NCBI GenBank assembly: GCA_037441765.1
Contig: JBBIRM010000035.1
Coordinates: forward strand, 1 to 20,545
DNA from: JBBIRM01 sp037441765
GTDB lineage: Bacteria > Desulfobacterota > BSN033 > UBA1163
Length of the DNA stretch: 20,545 bases
Direction: 5' to 3'
The position numbers and the translations under genes are program-made. The stretch's first letter is position 1, and each line of letters opens with the position of its first letter. Below, one piece after another: positions 14,166 to 20,545 of this stretch. A model generated the notes under the pieces. It saw only the letters and a program-made list of their open reading frames with translations. It did no database searches and had not been told where the DNA came from.

Positions 14166-15191
14166 ATGTGGAAGGTGGCTATTTTATACAATCTCTTTGA
14201 GCGCCTCTCAAAAGGGGAGGAGAAGGACTTCCTTGCTGAAGAGGCAATCAGGGAAGAGATTGATGCAGTTCAGAAAGCCATCCATTCGATGGGCCATCGC
14301 TGTTTCGTCATTGCCATTGAGGATGAGGTCGATTCAATCATCCATTGGTTAAAAGAGATTAATCCAGATGTGGTCTTTAACCTGTGCGAAAGCGTTTATG
14401 GGAACAGTTGTTTGGAGATGAACATCCCTGCCCTTTTAGACCTTCTTAGAATCCCTTATACTGGTTCCCCTCCCCTTACCTTAGGATTGTGCCAAGACAA
14501 AGGGAAGGTAAAAGATATCCTGCAGTCCCAGGGTATTCTTACCCCTCGATACAGAATTTTTGATCGCGGGGTCAATTCCATTAAAGGGAATGTATTTCCC
14601 ATTATCGTTAAACCCTTGCGTGAAGATGGGAGTTTAGGGATTTCGAAAGAGAGTGTCGTTTTTGATGATCAATCCTTGAGCAGACAGATTCAATATGTCA
14701 TTGAAAAATATAAACAACCTGCTCTGGTAGAGGAGTATATCGATGGAAGGGAACTGAACGTCGGGTTGCTCGAGACCAATGGGAAGGTGGAGATTCTCCC
14801 TATTTCTGAAATCGATTATAGTGAATTTCCAGAAGGGGTTCCCAAGATATGTGGTTACGAGGCTAAATGGATTCCCGAGAGCATCGAATATCAAAAGTCG
14901 AGACCCATCTGTCCTGCCCCATTGGATTGGATATTGAAGAAAAGGGTGGAACATATTGCAATTAAAGCCTTTAAACTATTCGAATGTCGTGACTATGCGA
15001 GGGTAGATATACGAATTGACAGGGATGGAAGGATATATGTCCTGGAGGTCAATCCCAACCCAGATATCTCTCCTCAATCAGGAATGGCCAGGGCCATCAA
15101 AGTCCAGGGAATGACTTATGAGGATTTTATAAAAGTAGTGCTTGAAAGAGCCCTCCAGAGAAGAGATGGGGAGAGAATCAGCCCAAAATAA
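14166..15191 (+). CDS. ATP-grasp ligase, D-Ala-D-Ala-ligase-like, linked to kamA
   Basis: This 341-residue soluble enzyme is related to the ligase at 8006-9004. It has PDVVFNLCES, IPYTGSPPLTLGLCQDK, the ATP lysine in PIIVKPLREDGSLGI, VEEYIDGRELNVG and the Mg-binding end RVDIRIDRDGRIYVLEVNPNPDISP. The true-Ddl N-terminal SxEREVS motif is missing (MWKVAILYNLFERLS). The loop that reads YEAKY in Ddl is present as GYEAKW, with Trp for the catalytic-site Tyr. A changed amino-acid substrate is therefore likely. GAGGAGG 8 bases before the ATG sets the start. It lies 70 bases after kamA with no terminator, so the two are probably one operon. A beta-lysine-containing product is an attractive but unproven idea. 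Confidence 0.83.
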   Translation: MWKVAILYNLFERLSKGEEKDFLAEEAIREEIDAVQKAIHSMGHRCFVIAIEDEVDSIIHWLKEINPDVVFNLCESVYGNSCLEMNIPALLDLLRIPYTGSPPLTLGLCQDKGKVKDILQSQGILTPRYRIFDRGVNSIKGNVFPIIVKPLREDGSLGISKESVVFDDQSLSRQIQYVIEKYKQPALVEEYIDGRELNVGLLETNGKVEILPISEIDYSEFPEGVPKICGYEAKWIPESIEYQKSRPICPAPLDWILKKRVEHIAIKAFKLFECRDYARVDIRIDRDGRIYVLEVNPNPDISPQSGMARAIKVQGMTYEDFIKVVLERALQRRDGERISPK

Positions 15192-15302
15192 TCTATGATC
15201 AATCAATAATTGGCATTGAAAATTAAAGTTTAATCTTTTTATCCTCATTTTCCAATCACCTTATCTCCCAAATACCTTATTAAAGGAGTATTAAAATAAG
15301 AA

Positions 15303-16484
15303 ATGGCGAGTCTCCCAAAAGTCATCCTGAAAAAAGGGAAAGAGAAGCCTCTTATGAGAGGACACCCCTGGGTCTTTTCAGGGGCTGTGGCAAAGGTGGA
15401 AGGTGAATTTTACCCTGGAGAAGTAGGAGAGGTTTATTCCAATGAGGGAGAATTCTTAGGAGTGGGGCATCTTAACCCCAACTCCCAAATTATCTTTCGT
15501 CTCCTTTCCTTGAAGAAAGAAGCATTGGGAATTGATTTTTTCAAGGATAGAATATCAAAAGCCTTTATTTTAAGAGAGAAAGGGTTGAAGGGGAGAACGA
15601 ATGCCTTTCGGTTGGTCAATGGGGAGGGAGATTTTTTGCCGGGGTTGATCGTGGACCGATATGGAGAGGTTCTGGTCATTCAATGTTTAACCGCTGGGAT
15701 CGATCGCGTAAAAGGCTCTCTCGTAGAATTACTGGGGAGGCAGTTTCGGGCTAAAAGCATTTATGAGAGAAGTGACGTTGCAACGAGGCAAGAAGAAGGA
15801 TTGCCTCAAACAAGCGGTCCCCTCTATGGAGAAGAGATTTCAGATCCTCTGGAGATAGAGGAGTATGGTTGCCGTTTTAAGGTGGATGTAAAGAGAGGGC
15901 AGAAGACAGGGTTTTATCTGGATCAGAGGGAGAATCGTTTTTTCTTACAACGAGTAACAGAAGGAAAGCGGGTATTGGACTGTTTCTCCTACAGTGGTGC
16001 CTTCTCCATACATGCTGGCTTAGGAGGAGCCAAGGAGGTAACTTTGATCGATTCTTCGGCAGAGGCATTGGAACTGGCTCAGGAGCACTTTATATTAAAC
16101 TCTTTGACCAATGTCAGAAGAGAATTGATTCGAGGAGATGCATTCGATGTGTTGAGAAGTCTCAAAAGGAGATACGATCTCATCATCCTTGATCCTCCTC
16201 CTTTTGCAAAAAAGAAGGGTCAGCTCCAGGCCGCTTCAAGAGGTTACAAAGAGCTAAACCTCCAGGCCTTCCGTCTGCTGGAGAAGGATGGGCTTCTTCT
16301 TACCTTTACCTGCTCCCATCATGTAAGTTGGGATCTCTTTCAAAAAATAGTTTTTTCAGCGGCCATCGACTCAGGCAAGAAAGTCCAGGTGTTGAGGCGA
16401 ATGGGACATCCCATTGACCACCCGATCAACCTCTGCCACCCCGAAGGCGAATATCTTAGAGGAATGTTTTGCAGGGTGTTCTGA
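15303..16484 (+). CDS. rlmI: class I rRNA cytosine-C5 methyltransferase, RlmI-like
   Basis: This 393-residue enzyme has an N-terminal PUA RNA-binding domain (about 1-75; KPLMRGHPWVFSGAV), a central linking domain, and a Rossmann methyltransferase domain from about residue 215. The latter has VLDCFSYSGAFSIHAGLGGA for SAM binding, VTLIDSS, the catalytic LDPPPFAKKK, and the cysteine of FTCSHHVS. This layout matches RlmI and relatives, which methylate C1962 of 23S rRNA using SAM. The symbol is by family resemblance; the exact target base is inferred. An in-frame stop just upstream makes ATG 15303 the only good start. AAGGAG lies about 14 bases away, rather far. It appears to be a housekeeping gene unrelated to its neighbours. 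Confidence 0.88.
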   Translation: MASLPKVILKKGKEKPLMRGHPWVFSGAVAKVEGEFYPGEVGEVYSNEGEFLGVGHLNPNSQIIFRLLSLKKEALGIDFFKDRISKAFILREKGLKGRTNAFRLVNGEGDFLPGLIVDRYGEVLVIQCLTAGIDRVKGSLVELLGRQFRAKSIYERSDVATRQEEGLPQTSGPLYGEEISDPLEIEEYGCRFKVDVKRGQKTGFYLDQRENRFFLQRVTEGKRVLDCFSYSGAFSIHAGLGGAKEVTLIDSSAEALELAQEHFILNSLTNVRRELIRGDAFDVLRSLKRRYDLIILDPPPFAKKKGQLQAASRGYKELNLQAFRLLEKDGLLLTFTCSHHVSWDLFQKIVFSAAIDSGKKVQVLRRMGHPIDHPINLCHPEGEYLRGMFCRVF

Positions 16485-16490
16485 ACTTCC

Positions 16491-16519
16491 TTGACCCACT
16501 TCAGAGATTCGGTTAATAT
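16491..16519 (+). promoter_or_regulatory. sigma-70-type promoter for aspS
   Basis: TTGACC at 16491-16496 is followed after 17 bases by TAATAT at 16514-16519. It begins 7 bases after the methyltransferase stop codon, and transcription would begin near 16526, about 55 bases before the aspS start. A perfect 14-base palindrome, CCATAAATTTATGG, lies at 16560-16573 in the leader. Confidence 0.55.
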
Positions 16520-16581
16520 ACGTTTTCAGTTTAATCGTTTCCCATAAGGTATATTTTGACCATAAATTTATGGAGCCAGTA

Positions 16582-18360
16582 ATGGTCGATCTCTTAGGAG
16601 ACCTCGAGAGAACAGATTACTGCGGGGACCTTCGTCTAAAGGATGTGGGGCGCGAAGTAACACTAATGGGTTGGGTTCAACGGAGAAGGGACCTCGGGGG
16701 GCTCGTCTTCATTGAACTGAGAGACCGTCAGGGCATCGTCCAGGTGGTTTTCAATCCTGAAATCAGCCCCGAGGCCCATGAAAAAGTTCAATCCATACGA
16801 AGTGAGTATGTGATAGGGGTTAAAGGGAAGGTTGTCCAGAGACCTGAAGGGACATTCAATCCAAAACTCAATACAGGTGAGATTGAAGTCCTTGCACAGG
16901 AGTTAAAGATCCTCAATACCTCACGGACCCCTCCATTTCCCATTGAAGACGAGGAGGAGGTGGCAGAGAATACACGGCTGAAATACAGATATCTGGATTT
17001 GAGAAGGCCAAGACTTCAACGAAATCTCATCCTGAGGCATCAAATGGCCAAAGAGGTTAGGAATTATTTTGATCAACATGGGTTTTTAGAGGTTGAAACC
17101 CCCATGCTCACCAAGAGCACTCCCGAGGGGGCAAGGGATTTCCTCGTTCCGAGTCGACTTGATCCAGGCCATTTTTATGCACTCCCTCAATCGCCCCAAC
17201 TCTTTAAACAGATCTTGATGATATCGGGATTTGATCGATACTTTCAAATCGTAAGATGTTTTAGAGATGAGGACCTTCGCTCCGACCGACAGCCCGAGTT
17301 TACTCAGATTGATGTGGAGATGTCGTTTGTTAAGGTTGAAGATATACAAAGGATGATGGAAGGCTTGATGGTTCACCTCTTTAAAAAAGTGTTGGATATC
17401 GAATTGGAGACCCCCTTCCCTGTGCTTACCTATGATGAGGCGATGGAGAGGTATGGAGTTGATAAACCTGATATACGGTTTGGAATTGAGTTGCGGGATG
17501 TCTCACCGCAATGGAAGAATTCTTCATTTCCATTATTTAGGGAGACGTTGGAAAAGGGTGGAATCATTAAGGCCATCAATGTGAAGGGAGGAAGCACCTT
17601 TTCAAGAAAGGAGATAGAAGATCTCACCCGTTTTGTCTATGATTATGGGGCTAAGGGTTTGATCTCTGCAAAGGTAGGATTAAATGTCTGGCAATCCTCC
17701 ATTCAGAGGTTTGTGAGCCAGGAGGAGAGAAAGGCGATCGAGAAAAAGATGGGCGCAGAGGAGGGTGACCTTCTCATCTTTATTGCAGGTTTCGAGAAGA
17801 CGGTAAATCAGGCACTGGCAAACCTCCGACTCCATCTCGGCAGAAAGATGGGGCTCATTAAGGAAGGTCAATACCGCTTTGTCTGGATTCTCGATTTCCC
17901 TCTCTTGGAATATGATGAGACAGAGAAACGGTATGTTGCGGTGCATCATCCCTTTACCGCTCCAAAAGATGAGGATATCCCTAAACTGAAGGATCATCCC
18001 GAGCAGGTGAGGGCAAAGGCTTACGATCTGGTGCTTAATGGTTTGGAGATCGGGGGAGGAAGCATCCGAAATCATTTGAAAGAAGTTCAATCCCTCCTCT
18101 TTGAGAAACTGGGGATGGGAGAGGAGGAGGCCAGGGAGAGGTTTGGATTTCTCTTAGAGGCGCTCGAATACGGTACACCTCCTCACGGCGGGATTGCCTT
18201 CGGGTTCGACAGGCTCATCATGATCGTCACACATTCGGACTCCATTCGGGATGTCATCGCATTTCCGAAGACCCAGAAGGGGACATGTCTGATGACCGAT
18301 GCCCCCTCAAGGGTTGATCAAAAACAATTGGATGAATTATTCCTTAAGTTAAAAATATAA
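16582..18360 (+). CDS. aspS: aspartyl-tRNA synthetase, bacterial type
   Basis: This enzyme charges tRNA-Asp with aspartate. The 592-residue protein has an OB-fold anticodon domain (GWVQRRRDLGGLVFIELRD), class II motif 1 (VRNYFDQHGFLEVETP), motif 2 (YFQIVRCFRDEDLRSDRQ with PEFTQIDVEMSF) and motif 3 (GGIAFGFDRLIMI). The bacterial insertion domain lies between motifs 2 and 3. Length fits bacterial AspRS. Leu in RRRDLGG rather than the His of many non-discriminating enzymes leans towards Asp-only charging, but this is weak evidence. The ATG at 16582 is preferred because GGAG sits 6 bases upstream; an in-frame ATG at 16570 has no ribosome site. It has its own promoter and precedes the LeuA-like fusion by 44 bases, so the two are probably co-transcribed. 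Confidence 0.95.
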   Translation: MVDLLGDLERTDYCGDLRLKDVGREVTLMGWVQRRRDLGGLVFIELRDRQGIVQVVFNPEISPEAHEKVQSIRSEYVIGVKGKVVQRPEGTFNPKLNTGEIEVLAQELKILNTSRTPPFPIEDEEEVAENTRLKYRYLDLRRPRLQRNLILRHQMAKEVRNYFDQHGFLEVETPMLTKSTPEGARDFLVPSRLDPGHFYALPQSPQLFKQILMISGFDRYFQIVRCFRDEDLRSDRQPEFTQIDVEMSFVKVEDIQRMMEGLMVHLFKKVLDIELETPFPVLTYDEAMERYGVDKPDIRFGIELRDVSPQWKNSSFPLFRETLEKGGIIKAINVKGGSTFSRKEIEDLTRFVYDYGAKGLISAKVGLNVWQSSIQRFVSQEERKAIEKKMGAEEGDLLIFIAGFEKTVNQALANLRLHLGRKMGLIKEGQYRFVWILDFPLLEYDETEKRYVAVHHPFTAPKDEDIPKLKDHPEQVRAKAYDLVLNGLEIGGGSIRNHLKEVQSLLFEKLGMGEEEARERFGFLLEALEYGTPPHGGIAFGFDRLIMIVTHSDSIRDVIAFPKTQKGTCLMTDAPSRVDQKQLDELFLKLKI

Positions 18361-18404
18361 ATGCCCTTTCCGCTAAAGGAAGGTAGAGAAGAAGGAGAGC
18401 ACGG

Positions 18405-20219
18405 ATGACAATCACACGGAAGAAGAAGGCCATTCAGGGTAAGTCGATCACTGGACAATTTCCACTCTTGGATGTTCAAGAGCCAAACCTTTACAGGCAC
18501 ATTTTTCCCTATGATGAGGTCTGCCGGGTGGAATTCGATAACCGATTTGTCTTCATCGATCCACCTGAAGAGATCTTTATTACGGATACCACTTTTCGAG
18601 ATGGACAGCAGGCAAGACCTCCATATACTGTAGAGCAGATTGTGGATCTCTTTGATATGATCCATAAATTAGGGGGGCCCAATGGAGTGATTCGACAATG
18701 CGAGTTCTTTCTTTACAGTGAAAAGGATAAAAAGGCGGTGGAGAGATGCCTGGAGCGAAGCTATCGGTATCCGGAAATTACGGGTTGGATCAGGGCCCAG
18801 AAGGAGGATTTTAAACTGGTCAAAGAGATGGGGTTGAAGGAGACAGGGATTCTTACGTCTGTCTCAGATTACCATATCTTTTTAAAACTGAAGAAGAACA
18901 GAAGGGTTGTCTTAAGAGAATACCTTTCGATCGTCTCCTCAGCATTGGATTTAGGTATCATCCCGAGATGCCATTTTGAGGACATCACCAGGGCAGATAT
19001 TTATGGATTCTGTGTCCCTTTTGCCCAGGACCTGATGCGCCTCTCCGAGGAGGCAAAACTCCCTATAAAGATTAGACTTTGTGACACATTGGGTTTTGGT
19101 GTTACATATCCAGGGGCTGCCCTTCCCAGATGTGTTCCTAAGATTATTCGGGCAATGATCGATGATGCTGGAGTCCCCTCGGAATACCTCGAATGGCATG
19201 GTCATAATGACTTCCATAAAGGTTTGATCAATGCAACCACGGCCTGGCTTTATGGGTGCGCCGCAGCCAATGGGACCCTTTTGGGTTTTGGGGAGAGAAC
19301 AGGAAATGCGCCCATCGAAGGCCTGATCATTGAATATATCAGTCTTATGGGTCACAACAACGGCATAGATACAACTGTCATCACAGACATCCGAAACTAT
19401 TTTGAGAGGGTCATGGGCATTCCTATTCCTCCCAATATGCCTTTTGTTGGAGCAAATTTTAATGCTACCAGTGCCGGGATACATGCCGATGGAATTTTAA
19501 AGAATGAGGAGATTTATAATATCTTCAATACCACAAAAATTCTCAACCGTCCCATCTCCATCTCGGTCAACGATAAATCAGGATTGGCAGGGATTGCCCA
19601 GTGGATCAATTCTCATTTTGCTTTAACTGGAAAGGAACGGATAGAAAAGACCCATCCAGGTGTGGCAAAGATAAATCGATGGGTGATGAAGCAGTATGAA
19701 GAGGGAAGGACAACAGCCATTTCAGACCAGGAGATGGAGAAGGTGACTCGAAAGTATCTTCCAGAAATCTTTGTCTCCGAGTTCGATATCCTTAAGGCGA
19801 AGGCCCATGAGATGGCAGCCCACCTCATTGAACGGGTGATTGAAGAGCCTGGGATGAAATCGATGGATCCAACTCAGATTGAACCCATCTTACAGAATCT
19901 TGTGGATCAATACCCCTATATTCAATTCGCCTACGTTGTCAACATCCATGGCACAAAAATCACAAGAAATATCTGTCAGGCCATCGATCAAGCCAAGTAT
20001 GAGAATGTCGGGGTAGGGGAGACCTATTCAAATCGTCCCTGGTTTATTGAACCATTGAAAGATGGAAAGATTCATGTCACAGACCTCTACTCCTCAAAGA
20101 TTACAGGTGCCCTATGCATCACGGTCTCTGGCCCAGTACGGAACGAGACAGGAGAGATTCGTGGGATCTTAGGGTTGGACATCAGATTTGAGGACCTGGC
20201 TAAAAGTGAAGAAGAATAA
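18405..20219 (+). CDS. LeuA/homocitrate-synthase-like enzyme fused to a C-terminal Cache-type domain
   Basis: This 604-residue protein has a DRE-TIM barrel at about residues 55-335: DTTFRDGQQ with catalytic Arg65-Asp66, HFEDITRADI, metal-binding HGH (265-267) and GFGERTGNAP. It continues with the AGIHADGILKN element found after the barrel in 2-isopropylmalate and homocitrate synthases. It should therefore condense acetyl-CoA (or a similar acyl-CoA) with a 2-oxo acid; the substrate is unknown. In place of the leucine-binding regulatory domain, residues about 485-598 look like a single Cache/PDC sensor (YPYIQFAYVVNIHGTKI, NRPWFIEPLKDGKIHVTDLY, GALCITVSGPV, GILGLDIRFEDL). No signal peptide or membrane segment exists, so the sensor-like domain is cytoplasmic, presumably for allosteric control. 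AAGGAG 8 bases before the ATG sets the start. aspS lies 44 bases upstream. Confidence 0.87.
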   Translation: MTITRKKKAIQGKSITGQFPLLDVQEPNLYRHIFPYDEVCRVEFDNRFVFIDPPEEIFITDTTFRDGQQARPPYTVEQIVDLFDMIHKLGGPNGVIRQCEFFLYSEKDKKAVERCLERSYRYPEITGWIRAQKEDFKLVKEMGLKETGILTSVSDYHIFLKLKKNRRVVLREYLSIVSSALDLGIIPRCHFEDITRADIYGFCVPFAQDLMRLSEEAKLPIKIRLCDTLGFGVTYPGAALPRCVPKIIRAMIDDAGVPSEYLEWHGHNDFHKGLINATTAWLYGCAAANGTLLGFGERTGNAPIEGLIIEYISLMGHNNGIDTTVITDIRNYFERVMGIPIPPNMPFVGANFNATSAGIHADGILKNEEIYNIFNTTKILNRPISISVNDKSGLAGIAQWINSHFALTGKERIEKTHPGVAKINRWVMKQYEEGRTTAISDQEMEKVTRKYLPEIFVSEFDILKAKAHEMAAHLIERVIEEPGMKSMDPTQIEPILQNLVDQYPYIQFAYVVNIHGTKITRNICQAIDQAKYENVGVGETYSNRPWFIEPLKDGKIHVTDLYSSKITGALCITVSGPVRNETGEIRGILGLDIRFEDLAKSEEE

Positions 20220-20308
20220 ACGGAGACAAAAATATCCCTATTCGAAGGGTTTGGAACCATACCTCCTCAGTCTTTCTATGACTTTTTCAGAGCTTTCATA
20301 TTATTTAT

Positions 20309-20337
20309 TTGACAGGGCTTGAATAAATTGATATATT
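20309..20337 (+). promoter_or_regulatory. near-consensus sigma-70 promoter
   Basis: TTGACA at 20309-20314, a 17-base spacer and TATATT at 20332-20337 give one of the best promoters in the window. Transcription would start near 20344, leaving a leader of about 39 bases before the binding-protein gene. The stretch from 20220 to 20308 shows no clear terminator for the gene upstream. Confidence 0.72.
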
Positions 20338-20360
20338 TTGAATCATTAAATTTTTCAAAA

Positions 20361-20381
20361 ATGATCGAAAGGAGGGATCAT
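20361..20381 (+). promoter_or_regulatory. small hairpin presenting the ribosome site in its loop
   Basis: ATGATC at 20361-20366 is exactly complementary to GATCAT at 20376-20381, and the 9-base loop contains the AAGGAGG ribosome site of the next gene (ATG at 20383). The stem is short, so it may only modestly affect translation. Confidence 0.3.
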
Positions 20382-20382
20382 C

Positions 20383-20545
20383 ATGAAACGAAAGGATTTA
20401 TTTTTAATGATAACCATTTTGACTTCATTAATTTTAATTTTAACAATTAACGATCCAATATTTGCACAAAGAATTCCCGAGAAGATACTAATCGGTCATC
20501 CAGAAGGAATGTCAGGAACCTATGCCAAGGCAGGAGAGCAAGCCA
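20383..20545 (+). CDS. periplasmic substrate-binding protein of an ABC transporter, N-terminal part
   Basis: Only the first 54 codons are in the window, and the frame is open at the right edge. The product starts with a signal peptide (MKRKDLFLMITILTSLILIL, cleavage probably after IFAQ). It continues with ILIGHPEGMSGTYAKAGEQA, the first strand and loop of type I periplasmic binding proteins of the LivK kind, where the pattern is usually IGxxxPxTGxYAxxG. It would bind an amino acid, aromatic acid or similar ligand outside the membrane for an ABC importer whose other genes should lie to the right. GGAGG 7 to 8 bases upstream of the ATG and a strong promoter suggest high expression. The ligand cannot be inferred. 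Confidence 0.78.
   Translation, partial: MKRKDLFLMITILTSLILILTINDPIFAQRIPEKILIGHPEGMSGTYAKAGEQA

Noticed and set aside
15200..15240. ATTAAAGTTTAAT followed by CTTTTT as terminator of the second ligase gene
   Set aside because: The stem would be six A-T pairs with a single-base centre, too weak and too small a loop to count.
18405..20219. Naming the fusion leuA or nifV
   Set aside because: Catalytic motifs fit the superfamily, but the regulatory domain and neighbours do not support leucine, lysine or nitrogenase cofactor synthesis.
1..20545. Mobile element, integron, CRISPR or toxin-antitoxin content
   Set aside because: No transposase or integrase motif, no terminal repeats, no regularly spaced repeats and no recognisable toxin pair were seen on either strand.

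Overview
The window reads as chromosomal DNA of a Gram-negative bacterium: lipoprotein signals, two L,D-transpeptidases, a TatC-like protein, and two sensor kinase/sigma-54 activator pairs with matching -24/-12 promoters. The mix (NtrC-family regulators, lysine 2,3-aminomutase, D-Ala-D-Ala-ligase-like ATP-grasp enzymes, a LivK-type binding protein, AT-leaning codon use) suggests a deltaproteobacterium sensu lato (Desulfobacterota or a relative). No marker here fixes the lineage, so this is an inference. I saw no tRNA, rRNA, CRISPR array, insertion sequence or phage gene.

Left arm (80-7773, almost all minus strand). From right to left there is a tight tatC-like / histidine kinase / sigma-54 response regulator operon with overlapping start and stop codons. 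After it comes a regulatory gap holding two tandem palindromic sites and a good sigma-54 promoter. Then follow a small exported beta-rich protein, a weak terminator-like hairpin, and an envelope operon: helical lipoprotein, lipoprotein L,D-transpeptidase, membrane-anchored L,D-transpeptidase, and an exported protein of unknown function. The first gene (80-394) faces this operon and overlaps its last gene tail to tail.

Middle (7950-15191, plus strand). A sigma-70 promoter precedes an ATP-grasp ligase, a soluble PAS histidine kinase and a second sigma-54 response regulator. A second sigma-54-like promoter with candidate upstream sites follows. It precedes a stand-alone receiver protein and a tiny Pro/Ala-rich exported peptide. 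After terminators come lysine 2,3-aminomutase and a second ATP-grasp ligase. The two ligases resemble D-Ala-D-Ala ligase but lack its N-terminal catalytic motif, so a different product, possibly a beta-lysine conjugate, is worth considering.

Right arm (15303-20545, plus strand). This holds an RlmI-like 23S rRNA cytosine methyltransferase, aspartyl-tRNA synthetase behind its own promoter, an unusual fusion of a LeuA/homocitrate-synthase-like enzyme to a Cache-type sensor domain, and the first 54 codons of a periplasmic binding protein behind a near-consensus promoter.

The recurring theme is two local sigma-54 circuits. In each, a kinase/activator gene pair ends just before enhancer-like repeats and a -24/-12 promoter that reads away from it into small exported or regulatory genes. 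The left circuit plausibly controls peptidoglycan cross-linking enzymes.
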